Assembly (NCBI GenBank): GCA_001767075.1
Contig: MEKX01000139.1
Coordinates: 1 to 39,838, forward strand
Direction of reading: 5' to 3'
DNA: 39,838 nt
DNA from: Acidobacteria bacterium RIFCSPLOWO2_12_FULL_54_10
GTDB lineage: Bacteria; Acidobacteriota; Terriglobia; 2-12-FULL-54-10
Positions 1 through 9,941 of this stretch are shown in pieces; position 1 is the stretch's first letter; each line of letters opens with the position of its first letter. Made by a program: the position numbers and the translations under genes. The notes beneath the pieces were generated by a model. It was not told where the DNA came from. It did no database searches and saw nothing but the letters and a program-made list of their open reading frames with translations.

Positions 1-134
1 TGTCGTGAAGCATCTGGCGGGACACCCCCAGAGCTTTCGCCGCTGCGGTCACGGACAGGCCGACAGACGGCAGGATATCTTCCTTGATGATCTCGCCCGG
101 ATGGACGGGCGGCAGTCCGTTCTTTCTCTCCATA
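1..134 (-). CDS. higA: HigA-family antitoxin (XRE/HTH), truncated by window edge
   Basis: Reverse strand from ATG at 134 reads [44 protein letters not shown]..., typical of the HigA '[11 protein letters not shown]' N-terminus and HTH; it directly follows the HigB toxin. Confidence 0.9.
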
Positions 135-143
135 ACTTCCTCC

Positions 144-419
144 TTAATGGTAGTCTTCCAAATCGACATCCCAGGCGTTTTCGCCCAACCAGCCGAAGGT
201 GATCCGGTAATTCCCTGTCACGCGCACCGACCAGCGTTTCGGGTTGCCTTGCAGCCCGTGTAAGCGAAACCCTGCGATGTTCATGTCATCGGGCTGCTCC
301 GCTGCTTCCAGCAATTGCAGGATGCGCACGCACTTCCTGATATGGCCGGCGCCGATCCGGCGTGACTTGCCGGTGCGATGGATCTCATCAAGCCCTTTAT
401 GCCTGAAGCCACCGATCAT
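144..419 (-). CDS. higB: HigB/RelE-family type II toxin
   Basis: 91 aa; [14 protein letters not shown]...[28 protein letters not shown]...VDLEDYH motif of HigB toxins. Confidence 0.93.
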   Translation of the reverse strand: MIGGFRHKGLDEIHRTGKSRRIGAGHIRKCVRILQLLEAAEQPDDMNIAGFRLHGLQGNPKRWSVRVTGNYRITFGWLGENAWDVDLEDYH

Positions 420-436
420 TCCTTCAGCGTAAAGGT

Positions 437-459
437 TTTAGTTTACAGTGTCAACTAAA
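437..459. promoter_or_regulatory. Inverted repeat TTTAGTT-9-AACTAAA overlapping the putative higBA -35 (candidate autoregulatory operator)
   Basis: Seen directly. The minus-strand TTGACA (454..449) lies inside the palindrome; TACGCT (431..426) sits 17 nt downstream. Confidence 0.55.
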
Positions 460-591
460 CGGTTGTCTCTTTTGGAAATGCCCGGGATAGACGAGGAAGC
501 CCGGAGACTGACGGGACGTTTCCCACCGCTCGGCAAGGCAGGTTAGAATGGAAAATTCGATTTTCATTCTTGTTATGCTAAAGGAATTATT

Positions 592-966
592 ATGGACCCT
601 TACCTCATCATCGCCTTCGGATCAGCCCTGGGCGGGGCGTTGCGTCACGGCGTCAATGTAACCAGCGCCCGGCTGCTCGGCGACGGCTGGCCTTACGGAA
701 CCCTTATCGTCAACGTCGCCGGATCATTTGCTATGGGCTTGATCGCGGAGTATTTCGCTCTCAAAGGACAAGCGCCCCAAGCCTGGCGTCTATTTCTGAC
801 CACCGGTATTTTGGGCGGCTTCACAACCTTTTCTGCATTTTCTCTTGATATCGCATTGTTTTACGAGCGAGGCCAGTGGGCCTCTGCGCTCATTTACGCT
901 GGTTCCTCCGTCATCATTTCCATCATCGCTCTTTTTGCTGGTTTGAGCTTGATCCGCCACCTATAA
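592..966 (+). CDS. crcB: CrcB/Fluc-family fluoride ion channel
   Basis: 124 aa, GSALGGALRHGVN...PYGTLIVNVAGSFAMG...TTGILGGFTTFSAFSLD signature. Confidence 0.95.
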   Translation: MDPYLIIAFGSALGGALRHGVNVTSARLLGDGWPYGTLIVNVAGSFAMGLIAEYFALKGQAPQAWRLFLTTGILGGFTTFSAFSLDIALFYERGQWASALIYAGSSVIISIIALFAGLSLIRHL

Positions 967-1058
967 ACCCTAGCATCGACCATCCATTTGACGGCAGGCC
1001 GCATCTCACCTAAACTGAAACTATTAGCACGAAAAGTTCCATCGAAAGGCAGCGCCCC

Positions 1059-2636
1059 TTGGGCTTCAACAGCATTCAAAAGCCTTTATCGTGGCTCGCA
1101 CTAGGGTGCCTGCTCGCGCTTAGCCCTATTTGCCTGGTAGCTCAGGAAATTACGGTCGGGCCGAGCCTCCAGGTCTTTACGGTTCTGGCTTCCATCCAGG
1201 CTGTTGCTCAAAGCGATGCCGATCTGGACCCCTTCGGCTCTCCGCTTGGTTCCGCGATTGGCCAGGAACTCACCGGAAAAGACATCCCCATCCTTCCCGC
1301 CTTGCGGGATTTTTACATGTCCCACAAACAGTCTGACCCGTTGCGCGAACAGAGCCAGTATGTGTCCCTGGCGCTGTTTCTTGGCGACGCTCCATTTTTT
1401 GATTTAAGCGAGAACCCTTCCACGCTGCCGCAGGAGGTCTGGGATTTGCGCGACATGGTTCCTCTGGTCGTTGATTTCTACCAACAGGCGAAGATTGACG
1501 AGCTTTGGCAGAAGTACCGCCCGCAAATTGAGGCCGACAGCGAAAAGTACCGCGCTGCGATGACCAGAATTATTCAGGAAATGACCGGTTACTTGCGCAT
1601 GGACCCCACGGAATTCCGCAGCCGTAATTTTTCCGTCCTGATGAATCCATTCGCGGCTTCCAATCTCACCGATTCCAGAATTTATGAGAACAGATATTAT
1701 CTGGTGGTCGGTCCTGGTGGCGCTGTTCCCGAAGAAGAGATGCGCCATGCCTGGCTGCATTATCTTCTCGATCCGCTTCCATTCCGCAATCCGCGGGAAA
1801 TGCTCTCCAAGTCGGCGTTGATCAAAATCACGCAGCGGGCGCCTGCTCTCGACAATGCGTTTCGCGACGATTTCGATCTCTTGCTCACCGAATCCTTGAT
1901 CCGCGCCGCCATCGTTCGCCAATCCAAGGGTAATGCAGCAGCGAAGCAGGCTGCGATCCAGCAGGCTGTCCAAGAGGGATTCGTGCTGGGCCATTATTTT
2001 TTTGAAGCCTTGGAAACTTTTGAAAGGCAACCGGTGGGTATGCGCCTTTATTTCCCCGATATGGTGGACGAGATCAATGTTGCGGACGAGGAGAAGCGTT
2101 TGTCAGCGGTGCAGTTCCTCGCCGTTCCTCCCAGGCCGAAAGAAAGAATTCGCCGCTCTCGTTTGGATGAGATGACGCGGCTCGCTGAAGACAGCATTGC
2201 GCAAGGCGATTACGAATCCGCCCGGCAGATTTTAGCTCCTCTGCTCGAGCAGTACGGGCCACAGGCCAGGGTTTTCTACAGCCTCGCTATTATTGCCAGC
2301 CAGCAGAAAAACGCGGATTTGGCTAAACAATATTTTCAGCAGGCCGCAGCTCTTTCCTCGGACCCCAGCATCAAGTCTTGGTCGCATGTCCTGCTCGGTC
2401 GTCTGCATGACTTGGAGGGAAACCGGGATTCCGCGCTGGTCGAATACGCTGCGGCTTTGAAGATTGATGATGCTCCTGTGGAAACGGTGGTCGCTGCCCA
2501 GAAAGGCTTGCAGGAAAGTTTTGCTCCGGCTGGCGCCACGCCTCCTCCGTTACCGCAAGAAGATCCGAAACCTCGCCACGGCGTGCCCCTGGGCCGCGAT
2601 GTTCCGAGTACCCCAAGCACACCTAGTAACCCTTAG
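1059..2636 (+). CDS. Secreted TPR-repeat protein (TTG start)
   Basis: Signal-peptide-like N-terminus (LSWLALGCLLALSPICLVAQ); C-terminal TPR-like ARVFYSLAIIASQQKNADLAKQYFQQAAAL...GRLHDLEGNRDSALVEYAAAL. Confidence 0.7.
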   Translation: MGFNSIQKPLSWLALGCLLALSPICLVAQEITVGPSLQVFTVLASIQAVAQSDADLDPFGSPLGSAIGQELTGKDIPILPALRDFYMSHKQSDPLREQSQYVSLALFLGDAPFFDLSENPSTLPQEVWDLRDMVPLVVDFYQQAKIDELWQKYRPQIEADSEKYRAAMTRIIQEMTGYLRMDPTEFRSRNFSVLMNPFAASNLTDSRIYENRYYLVVGPGGAVPEEEMRHAWLHYLLDPLPFRNPREMLSKSALIKITQRAPALDNAFRDDFDLLLTESLIRAAIVRQSKGNAAAKQAAIQQAVQEGFVLGHYFFEALETFERQPVGMRLYFPDMVDEINVADEEKRLSAVQFLAVPPRPKERIRRSRLDEMTRLAEDSIAQGDYESARQILAPLLEQYGPQARVFYSLAIIASQQKNADLAKQYFQQAAALSSDPSIKSWSHVLLGRLHDLEGNRDSALVEYAAALKIDDAPVETVVAAQKGLQESFAPAGATPPPLPQEDPKPRHGVPLGRDVPSTPSTPSNP

Positions 2637-2642
2637 TATTCA

Positions 2643-3620
2643 ATGATGCGTAATCATTACTGCCATTTTGCTGCTCATAAATTTATTTTCTGTAAGCGGA
2701 GCTTTCTTTCTCTGGCCTTTGTAGTTTTGGGGATTTTGCTTTCTGGTCTGCTGGCTTCAGCTCAACAAAATGGGAATTCACCGGCCCCGCCTTCTAATTC
2801 CCCGCCCGCGAGCGCTCCTGATCGCCCTGCGTCCGAAAACGCCGGCGCCTTGCAATCGCCCCCCGTCCCGCAGGCGAAGTCCCCGGAAGAATTGGCGGCA
2901 TTTCAGGCCTTCATGAATGAAAAGGAGCCGGATGCCAGGATTCTTTTGGTGGAAGATTATCTCCTCGATTTCCCTGAATCCGAATTGAAAGAATTTGCAT
3001 TTCAGTCCGCCGCGGAAGCTTATCAGGCAAAAAATGATTTCCCCCATGTCATCACCTACGGTGAACTGGCCCTGGCGGAAAATAAAAACAACGTGGTCGC
3101 TCTGCTTATTTTGGCAACCGCATTAACCGAGAGAACCGAGAGAACCGATCCGGATCGGGACGAAAATTTCGAGCATGCAAAAACGTACGCCGAGCGCGTG
3201 CTTGAAATTTTGAAGGCCATGTCCAAGCCTTCCCACCTTGCGGATGAATTGTGGACGCGCAATAGAAACGATGCAGAAGCCTCGGCTTATTCTGCCTTGG
3301 GCATGGCTTTTATGATTCGCGAGCAATACGATCAGGCAGAATCGCATTTCCGTCAAGCCGTGTCTCTTGCGGTGCGTCCGGAGCCGGTTCTTCACTACCG
3401 GCTGGGCCTGGCTTGTTTTTATGCAAGAAAATATGACTCCGCCCTCGAAGCTCTTCAGAAGTCCGACGAGCAAGGCGGTGTGAAGCTCGCTAACCCTGAT
3501 GGCTCCACTCGGGACTTGGTTGAAGAAGCAATGGATTTTGTTATACGGGGTCGCGATGGCTGGGAGGAGCCACCATCGGATAAGCCTTTGCCTCCTCCGC
3601 CTGAACCAACGAACCAATGA
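2643..3620 (+). CDS. Secreted TPR-repeat protein
   Basis: 325 aa; hydrophobic N-terminus then TPR units (SALGMAFMIREQYDQAESHFRQAVSL; HYRLGLACFYARKYDSALEALQKS). Confidence 0.7.
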   Translation: MMRNHYCHFAAHKFIFCKRSFLSLAFVVLGILLSGLLASAQQNGNSPAPPSNSPPASAPDRPASENAGALQSPPVPQAKSPEELAAFQAFMNEKEPDARILLVEDYLLDFPESELKEFAFQSAAEAYQAKNDFPHVITYGELALAENKNNVVALLILATALTERTERTDPDRDENFEHAKTYAERVLEILKAMSKPSHLADELWTRNRNDAEASAYSALGMAFMIREQYDQAESHFRQAVSLAVRPEPVLHYRLGLACFYARKYDSALEALQKSDEQGGVKLANPDGSTRDLVEEAMDFVIRGRDGWEEPPSDKPLPPPPEPTNQ

Positions 3621-3647
3621 TGTTTGATAACATTGTGGCCGAGCCAT

Positions 3648-4364
3648 ATGCAATTTGCTAACGAGAATCTTGCCGAACTGGAAAATACAGTTGGTCACGT
3701 CTTCAACGATATTGGTTTGTTGACAAGGGCCGTCACTCACAGTTCTTTCTGTCGCAGTGCTTCAGGCCAGGCAGGAGAGCAATCCAATGAGCAGATGGAA
3801 TTTCTTGGGGATTCCATCTTAGGTTTTATCGTAAGTGATGCCTTGGTATCTCTTTTCCCCGATGAATCCGAAGGGCAGCTATCCAAAAGAAAAGCTCGGA
3901 TCGTCAGCGCCTCGCATTTATATCATGCTGCAAGAAGGTTGAACTTGGGTCACCACCTGCGCTTAGGAAAGGGTGAAGAGAAATCCGGCGGCAGGACTAA
4001 ACCGGGTTTGCTGGCGGATGCTTTTGAAGCTTTAGTTGCATCCATTTATCTCGATGGCGGTTTGGAGCCGGCAAGGAGATTAGTCCAGAACTGTTTGCTA
4101 GAATCGATTCCATCCCCTATTAGCGCGGACAGCGACTGCAAAACAGCCCTGCAAGAATTTCTGCAAGGACGGCGGTTGCCTCCTCCAAAATATGTGGTTG
4201 TGGAGGAAAAGGGCCCGGAACACGATAAGATATTTACTGTGCAGGTTTTCATCGGTGAAACGCGGCTTGCGCAAGCGGAAGGCCCGACAAAGAAAACGGC
4301 CCAACAGGCAGCCGCTCGCATAGCGCTCAGTGATTTGAGGAGCAGGCAGATTGAAGCAAAATAA
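3648..4364 (+). CDS. rnc: Ribonuclease III
   Basis: NEQMEFLGDSILGFIVSD signature, LADAFEALVASIYLDGG, C-terminal dsRBD (TKKTAQQAAARIALSDL). ATG 3648 chosen over the ORF start at 3624. Confidence 0.96.
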   Translation: MQFANENLAELENTVGHVFNDIGLLTRAVTHSSFCRSASGQAGEQSNEQMEFLGDSILGFIVSDALVSLFPDESEGQLSKRKARIVSASHLYHAARRLNLGHHLRLGKGEEKSGGRTKPGLLADAFEALVASIYLDGGLEPARRLVQNCLLESIPSPISADSDCKTALQEFLQGRRLPPPKYVVVEEKGPEHDKIFTVQVFIGETRLAQAEGPTKKTAQQAAARIALSDLRSRQIEAK

Positions 4365-5127
4365 ATCAGAGAACGTTGAAACAGAAGTAGCTGCGGAAGA
4401 AACGTCGAGGAAATCGACGGCCAGAGAGTATCTGGAATCTCTTGTGGTTACAGTGATACTCGCTTTGTACGGAACAACTTTTTTAATTCAGGCTTTTAAG
4501 ATTCCATCGAGTTCCATGGAAGATACCCTGCTCATCGGCGATCATCTAATGGTTGATAAAGTTAGCTTCGCTCCAGCCCCTTTTTTACGGGGGATTCTTC
4601 CCTATGACGAAATCAAGCGGGATCAAATCATCGTCTTTCGCTACCCCCTGGATCCGAAAACCTATTTTGTGAAACGTGTCATTGGACTGCCTGGCGACCG
4701 CATTCATCTGAAGAATAAAATGGTTTACCGAAACAATGTGCAATTAAACGAACCTCATGCTGTTCATAAAAGTTCTGAGATCGAGGAGTATCGAGATAAT
4801 TTCCCTAGTCCCTTTTTGACCGCCGCATTCCCCGACTGGGCTAGCAATTGGGTGGAGCACATTGAAGATGGAGACATTGTGGTTCCTCCAGGACAATATT
4901 TCGTCATGGGAGATAATCGGGACTTCAGCTCTGATAGCCGTTATTGGGGTTTGGTTCCCAGGGAAAATATTGTCGGCAACCCACTCCTGATATACTGGTC
5001 TTTTGAAACTTCCAGCGAAGAGTATCAACGCACAGCTCCTGGAGATTACTTCGGTCGGTTGATTGACATCTCATTGCATTTTGCGCAAAAAACCCGCTGG
5101 GATCGCATGTTAGACGTTGTTCAATAA
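4351..5127 (+). CDS. lepB: Signal peptidase I
   Basis: IPSSSMEDTLLIGDHLMVDK, FVKRVIGLPGDRI, YFVMGDNRDFSSDSRYWGLVP boxes. TTG start; overlaps the 3' end of rnc. Confidence 0.96.
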   Translation: MKQNKSENVETEVAAEETSRKSTAREYLESLVVTVILALYGTTFLIQAFKIPSSSMEDTLLIGDHLMVDKVSFAPAPFLRGILPYDEIKRDQIIVFRYPLDPKTYFVKRVIGLPGDRIHLKNKMVYRNNVQLNEPHAVHKSSEIEEYRDNFPSPFLTAAFPDWASNWVEHIEDGDIVVPPGQYFVMGDNRDFSSDSRYWGLVPRENIVGNPLLIYWSFETSSEEYQRTAPGDYFGRLIDISLHFAQKTRWDRMLDVVQ

Positions 5128-7706
5128 TGCTTCCACCTGCCCAAAAAGATTCCCGCTCATTTCGTAAAAGCAGATTCATCTGGATTTTGATTTTGCTCGC
5201 TGGGTTCGCTACCGTTGTGCCGCAATTCATTACCGTCAATATACTGCGGGATGTGATCGCCGTATCGCTTTCGCAGCATCTCGGCAGGAACGTTAGCGTT
5301 GGCGAGATCCACTTCACGCTCTGGAACGGCCCAGGCCTTGAAATCGCCAATGTGGCCATTGCCGACCTTCCTGAGTTTGGACCAGAGCCTATTCTGCGCA
5401 TGGAGTTCTTGCGTGCAACACCCTCGTTGATATCTATTTGGAAGGGCCGGATTGAATTTTCATCTTTGGAGTTCGTGCGTCCCAGCTTAAATCTGGTTCG
5501 CGATCAAAATGGAAAGTGGAACATCGGCGCTGGCCGAATGGTCAGTGCTTCTCCTGAAGTTACTTCCGAAGTGGAACCGGAACGATTCCTTCAAGACTTG
5601 CCGCGATTCCAAGTGAGTTCCGGCAGAATCAATTTCAAATTCAACCATACAAAGACGGCCTTTTTCTTGAGTGAGGTCGACTTATCATTAAAACCTGCGG
5701 CATCCGCCAATGAACCCTGGCAAATGCAGTTTGAGGCTACCCCCAGCCGCAGTGACATTCAATTTTTCCCAGCCAGCCGGATTCAGGGCACGGCGGAATT
5801 CTCGCCTCCGCCAGCCAGATTGCAGCAAGCAGCGGGAATACCTTTGCGCCTGGAGCTTACGGCAGACAGCGCCCAACTATCCGATCTGGTTCAGGTAGTT
5901 TTTGGAAGCGACCCAGGCGTGCGTGGGAATCTCCATTTCGATTCGCTTCTGACAGGCACAACTTCATTATTGCGTTTCTCGGCACGAGCGGACTTCTCAG
6001 AACTGCACCGTTGGGATCTTCCACCAGGCTCAAAAGATGATTTATTCACTACTGCCATGGCAGGCGTGATTGATCTCTCCCAGGCATCCTTGAATCTGCA
6101 AGCGAATACTAAATTAGCCGGCGACGGGCAGTTAGTTATTTCCAGTCAAATGGATAGTATCTTTTCACAATCGGAACCTTCCTTGCTGTGGAATATTAAA
6201 AGAGTGCCCGTTAAATCCTTACTTCAGCTTAGCCAGAAATTCACACCTCACTTGGATCGCATGCCGCTTGTCTCCGGTACGGTGGAAGGAACTGTGAGCA
6301 TGTCTGTCAAGCCATTTGTGATGGATGGAACGCTTCAAGTTTCCGATGTCGTGATCGCAAAAAATGAAGCTGCTCGCCGGTTTATATTTTCTGATTTCCC
6401 GCTTTCCATCCATTGTCACGACATCAACATCGGCCCCATGATAACCACGATGGGGGAGAATGGCACCCTCTCGGCAACGATATTCTGGAATACCCAATCG
6501 GCTGAGTCTCGCACCGCTATTCGTGGAGATCATTTGCCTATCGCAGATTTTATGGATTTGGTCGTTGCGCTGGGCGGGCCTCAGGGAAATCTTAAAAGTG
6601 TTGCTGGCGATCTCGCACTGAATGTCAGTGTTGTAGGCGCTCGCGAGCGGCCAATACAAGCCAACGGGTCGGCACAGTTATCAAATGCTGCTTTCCAGCT
6701 TGATTCTTCAAATGAGCGATTAGTAGTTCATTCCGCAAGATTGCTGTTGCAAGATCGTCAAGTTCGTCTCAATAACTTGAAAGTTACGGCAGGCCATACC
6801 GATTTCTCCGGTTCATTGGTCGTGTCGATGCCCACTCAATTCTTCAGCGTTCAGGAGGCAGTTGACCATAAGCCTTGGCAGGTTCAATTCAATCTCAATA
6901 GCCCAATCATTGATATTGCAGACATGGAGATTCTCTTGCATAACCGTCTTGAGGGCGCAGGTAATTCTGCCTCGCTGAATTTAAATAATGAGAATAACAG
7001 TCTTTACTTTCTGCATAATATCGTCGCCATTGGCAAATTACAGGCCGACGAGTTGAAGTATCACAACTTGTCGATGTCAAATGTCCAAACTGCGCTGTCA
7101 TACTCCAACCGCATTCTCACCATCAATGACTTCACCGGAGTATTGGCGGGCGGCGTTCACTCTGGGAAAATGTCCGTCCAATTCGGCCCGGTCCATCCTT
7201 TCCTTTCCATCGAATCCCAATTCCGTAATTTGGATGTAAGCCAGTTAAGCTCCTGGATTCCGTCATTGCCCCCAAGCATGTCCGGCAAACTGAGCGGTCG
7301 TTTGCGTCTGGCTGGAGGCGGCCTAACTAAGGCGGATTTTCTCGATAAACTCGGGGGGTCTGGTACGATTGAATCCGGGAACTTGGATATGGATATTTCG
7401 AGCCAAACCACAGGACTCGATTCTTTTCCAGACAACAGGCTATTCATCGATTCTCTTGCCGCAACATTCCAGATTATGCGCCGGGAAATTATTTTGAACG
7501 ATTCCCAATTGAGCATCACTATCCCGAATCTTACGGTCGACAATCTGCCTGGCGGCAACTATGACTGGACTGTTACAGGTTCCATTGGTTTTGATAAGCA
7601 ATTAAATCTGCTCGCTAGGCCGGAATTTGGCTCGCAGGAATACCGTTGGGCCGGCAGTTTGTTGGCGCCTCAATTAACACAAACGGTTTCCAGCCTTTTA
7701 CCTTAG
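5127..7706 (+). CDS. AsmA-like / large envelope protein
   Basis: 859 aa, N-terminal TM then '...REVSVGEIHFTLWNGPGLEIANVAIADLPEFG' AsmA-type start and beta-rich repeats; C-terminal DUF3971/AsmA_2-like region. Confidence 0.75.
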   Translation: MLPPAQKDSRSFRKSRFIWILILLAGFATVVPQFITVNILRDVIAVSLSQHLGRNVSVGEIHFTLWNGPGLEIANVAIADLPEFGPEPILRMEFLRATPSLISIWKGRIEFSSLEFVRPSLNLVRDQNGKWNIGAGRMVSASPEVTSEVEPERFLQDLPRFQVSSGRINFKFNHTKTAFFLSEVDLSLKPAASANEPWQMQFEATPSRSDIQFFPASRIQGTAEFSPPPARLQQAAGIPLRLELTADSAQLSDLVQVVFGSDPGVRGNLHFDSLLTGTTSLLRFSARADFSELHRWDLPPGSKDDLFTTAMAGVIDLSQASLNLQANTKLAGDGQLVISSQMDSIFSQSEPSLLWNIKRVPVKSLLQLSQKFTPHLDRMPLVSGTVEGTVSMSVKPFVMDGTLQVSDVVIAKNEAARRFIFSDFPLSIHCHDINIGPMITTMGENGTLSATIFWNTQSAESRTAIRGDHLPIADFMDLVVALGGPQGNLKSVAGDLALNVSVVGARERPIQANGSAQLSNAAFQLDSSNERLVVHSARLLLQDRQVRLNNLKVTAGHTDFSGSLVVSMPTQFFSVQEAVDHKPWQVQFNLNSPIIDIADMEILLHNRLEGAGNSASLNLNNENNSLYFLHNIVAIGKLQADELKYHNLSMSNVQTALSYSNRILTINDFTGVLAGGVHSGKMSVQFGPVHPFLSIESQFRNLDVSQLSSWIPSLPPSMSGKLSGRLRLAGGGLTKADFLDKLGGSGTIESGNLDMDISSQTTGLDSFPDNRLFIDSLAATFQIMRREIILNDSQLSITIPNLTVDNLPGGNYDWTVTGSIGFDKQLNLLARPEFGSQEYRWAGSLLAPQLTQTVSSLLP

Positions 7707-7744
7707 TGGCATCGTCTGTCCTCGGATCATCATCTAATAAATCC

Positions 7745-8398
7745 ATGCGCGTAAATTTTCCAGGCGGACTTCCATTGCCGATCTTCAAACACATTAATGC
7801 ATTGTTTTTAGCATTACTGTTTTGCTTCACCCTGCCGGCCTCTGCGCAGGAACCGCAATGGGACAGAGGGATTTCTCAGGCGGCGGCGCAATCAGCAGCT
7901 TCTAAATTCCAGCTCATACAAAACAACACGGCATCATCTCCGCAATTCCAAACGATCCGTGTCGCCGAAGATGAAGTCAATTCCTATCTTCATTTTCAGC
8001 TAACTTCCGCTTACCCGCCGGGTGTTTCCAAAATCCGCATGCAATTTAGTAATGGCCGCCCGGTGGGCTTTGCCAGGGTGGACTTTGATCAATTGATGAA
8101 CTCCATGAAGGACCCTCCCAATCTGATCATCCGTTACCTGCTTGCAGGAGTGCATTCGGTTGCCGCTGAAGGAGCTTTCGCGAGCAACCAGGGTGTCGCT
8201 CGATTTCAACTGGAGCAGGTGACATTGGATGGCGTGGAACTGCCGGACTTCGCAATCCAGTATCTGATGGATCGCTACGTCAGGAAACGATATCCGAATG
8301 CCGATATCAGCAAGCCATTCCAATTGCCATTTTCATTAAAGAAAGTCATCGTGGAAGACCGGGAAGTCGCGTTCGAAAGTTCGTCGATTCAGGATTGA
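7745..8398 (+). CDS. Hypothetical secreted protein
   Basis: Start ATG 7745 gives a signal peptide (ALFLALLFCFTLPASAQ); otherwise no recognised domain. Confidence 0.6.
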   Translation: MRVNFPGGLPLPIFKHINALFLALLFCFTLPASAQEPQWDRGISQAAAQSAASKFQLIQNNTASSPQFQTIRVAEDEVNSYLHFQLTSAYPPGVSKIRMQFSNGRPVGFARVDFDQLMNSMKDPPNLIIRYLLAGVHSVAAEGAFASNQGVARFQLEQVTLDGVELPDFAIQYLMDRYVRKRYPNADISKPFQLPFSLKKVIVEDREVAFESSSIQD

Positions 8399-8445
8399 TT
8401 AGCAACAATCGCATTGATCAGCGCAGGATACATTTAGCATCCCCG

Positions 8446-9900
8446 ATGAAACAAGATTACGATCTCATCGTTTTGGGCGGCGGGTCTGCGGGCTTGACAG
8501 CTGCAGGCATGGCTGCACAACTGGGCGTCAGGACATTGCTTGTTGAGCGCCACAAACTCGGTGGCGAATGCCTGAACACAGGCTGTATTCCGAGCAAAGC
8601 CCTTGTCCGGTCGGCCAACGTCGCTGCGTTGATGTCCCGCGCTTCGGAGTACGGCCTTGGGTTCGGCGGGCAAGTGGACTTCCCTGCTGTTATGGACCGC
8701 GTTGCGCAGGTCATTCGCCGTATTGAACCGCACAACAGCGCCGAAACTCTTGCCCGCTACGGCGTAGAAACCCAGTTCGGACAGGCCGCATTCCTTTCCA
8801 ATCACGAAGTCCAATTGAATGGCAGCACCCTGCGAAGCAGCAAGTTCGTCATCGCCACAGGATCACGTCCATTTGTGCCGCCTCTCGAAGGTCTAACCGA
8901 CTACCTCACCAACGAAACTCTATTCAGCATTCGCAACCAGCCTGCCCACTTGGTCATCGTTGGCGCGGGACCGGTCGGCGTGGAGATGGCTCAGGCATTC
9001 CGGCGCTTGGGCAGCAACGTTACGCTGCTCGAAAGGGCTCCTCGAATCTTGCCACGCGAGGATGAAGAAATATCGGCACACGCCGCAGTCTCTTTGAAGG
9101 CCGACGGTGTGCGAATTTATGTGGATGCAAAGTTGCTTTCCGACCGGGTTGAGTCGTCTCGTGTGGGAATAATCCACACCATTACTTTGGATCATCACGG
9201 CACTCAGGAGTCAATTACAGGTGACGCGCTGCTTGTCGCTGCTGGCCGCTTTCCGAATTTCGAGGAATTAAATCTGGACAAGGCAGGCATCATCGCCGAC
9301 CGCCAGGGAATTCGCATCGATAATCGCTGCCGGACGACCGCACCGAATATTTTCGCCTGTGGCGACGTCACCGGTCATTTCCAATTTACGCACATGGCGG
9401 AATATCAAGCCAAGGTTGCTGTCAGCAACGCCATCCTTCATTGGCCCATGAAGCTCGATTATCGCGCCGTGCCGTGGGCGATTTTCACTGATCCTGAGAT
9501 TGCCCGTGTGGGCTTGACCGAATTGGAAGCCAGAAAACAATTCGGTTCTGTTACCATCTTTCGCTCCTCGTTCCTCGATGAGGATCGCGCGATTGTTGAT
9601 GGATCGAATTCAGGCATGATCAAAGTCATCGCCAGCAAAAACGGCCGGAAAATCCGCGGTGCGCACATCATCGGCCCCAGAGCGTCTGAAATTATTATGG
9701 AGTTTGTGATTGCCATGCAGCATGGGCTTTCCGTTGCTGACCTTTCAAACACGATTCATCCTTACCCTTCTTATTCTCTGGCTGCGCGCCATGCAGCCGA
9801 TGGATACTGGCTCAAGAAATCCTCCCCAACGCTCGTGCGCTGGATTCAGCGAATCTTCGGCTATTCTGGACCCATTGCTGAACGGTTTCGGGGAGATTGA
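8446..9900 (+). CDS. FAD-dependent pyridine nucleotide-disulfide oxidoreductase (mercuric reductase / dihydrolipoyl dehydrogenase-like)
   Basis: DLIVLGGGSAGLTAAGMAA, redox-active GGECLNTGCIPSKAL, VIVGAGPVGVEMAQ, NIFACGDVTG, C-terminal dimerisation domain. Confidence 0.9.
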   Translation: MKQDYDLIVLGGGSAGLTAAGMAAQLGVRTLLVERHKLGGECLNTGCIPSKALVRSANVAALMSRASEYGLGFGGQVDFPAVMDRVAQVIRRIEPHNSAETLARYGVETQFGQAAFLSNHEVQLNGSTLRSSKFVIATGSRPFVPPLEGLTDYLTNETLFSIRNQPAHLVIVGAGPVGVEMAQAFRRLGSNVTLLERAPRILPREDEEISAHAAVSLKADGVRIYVDAKLLSDRVESSRVGIIHTITLDHHGTQESITGDALLVAAGRFPNFEELNLDKAGIIADRQGIRIDNRCRTTAPNIFACGDVTGHFQFTHMAEYQAKVAVSNAILHWPMKLDYRAVPWAIFTDPEIARVGLTELEARKQFGSVTIFRSSFLDEDRAIVDGSNSGMIKVIASKNGRKIRGAHIIGPRASEIIMEFVIAMQHGLSVADLSNTIHPYPSYSLAARHAADGYWLKKSSPTLVRWIQRIFGYSGPIAERFRGD

Positions 9901-9941
9901 CGTACTATCCCCTTCAGTCCATCATCGCTCATGAGGAATCG

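Noticed and set aside
460-591. Possible fluoride (crcB) riboswitch upstream of crcB
   Set aside because: I could not find the conserved GGNGAUGG...pseudoknot pattern; no support beyond gene context.
1404-2030. 208-aa minus-strand ORF inside the TPR gene
   Set aside because: Antisense shadow without domain or RBS support.
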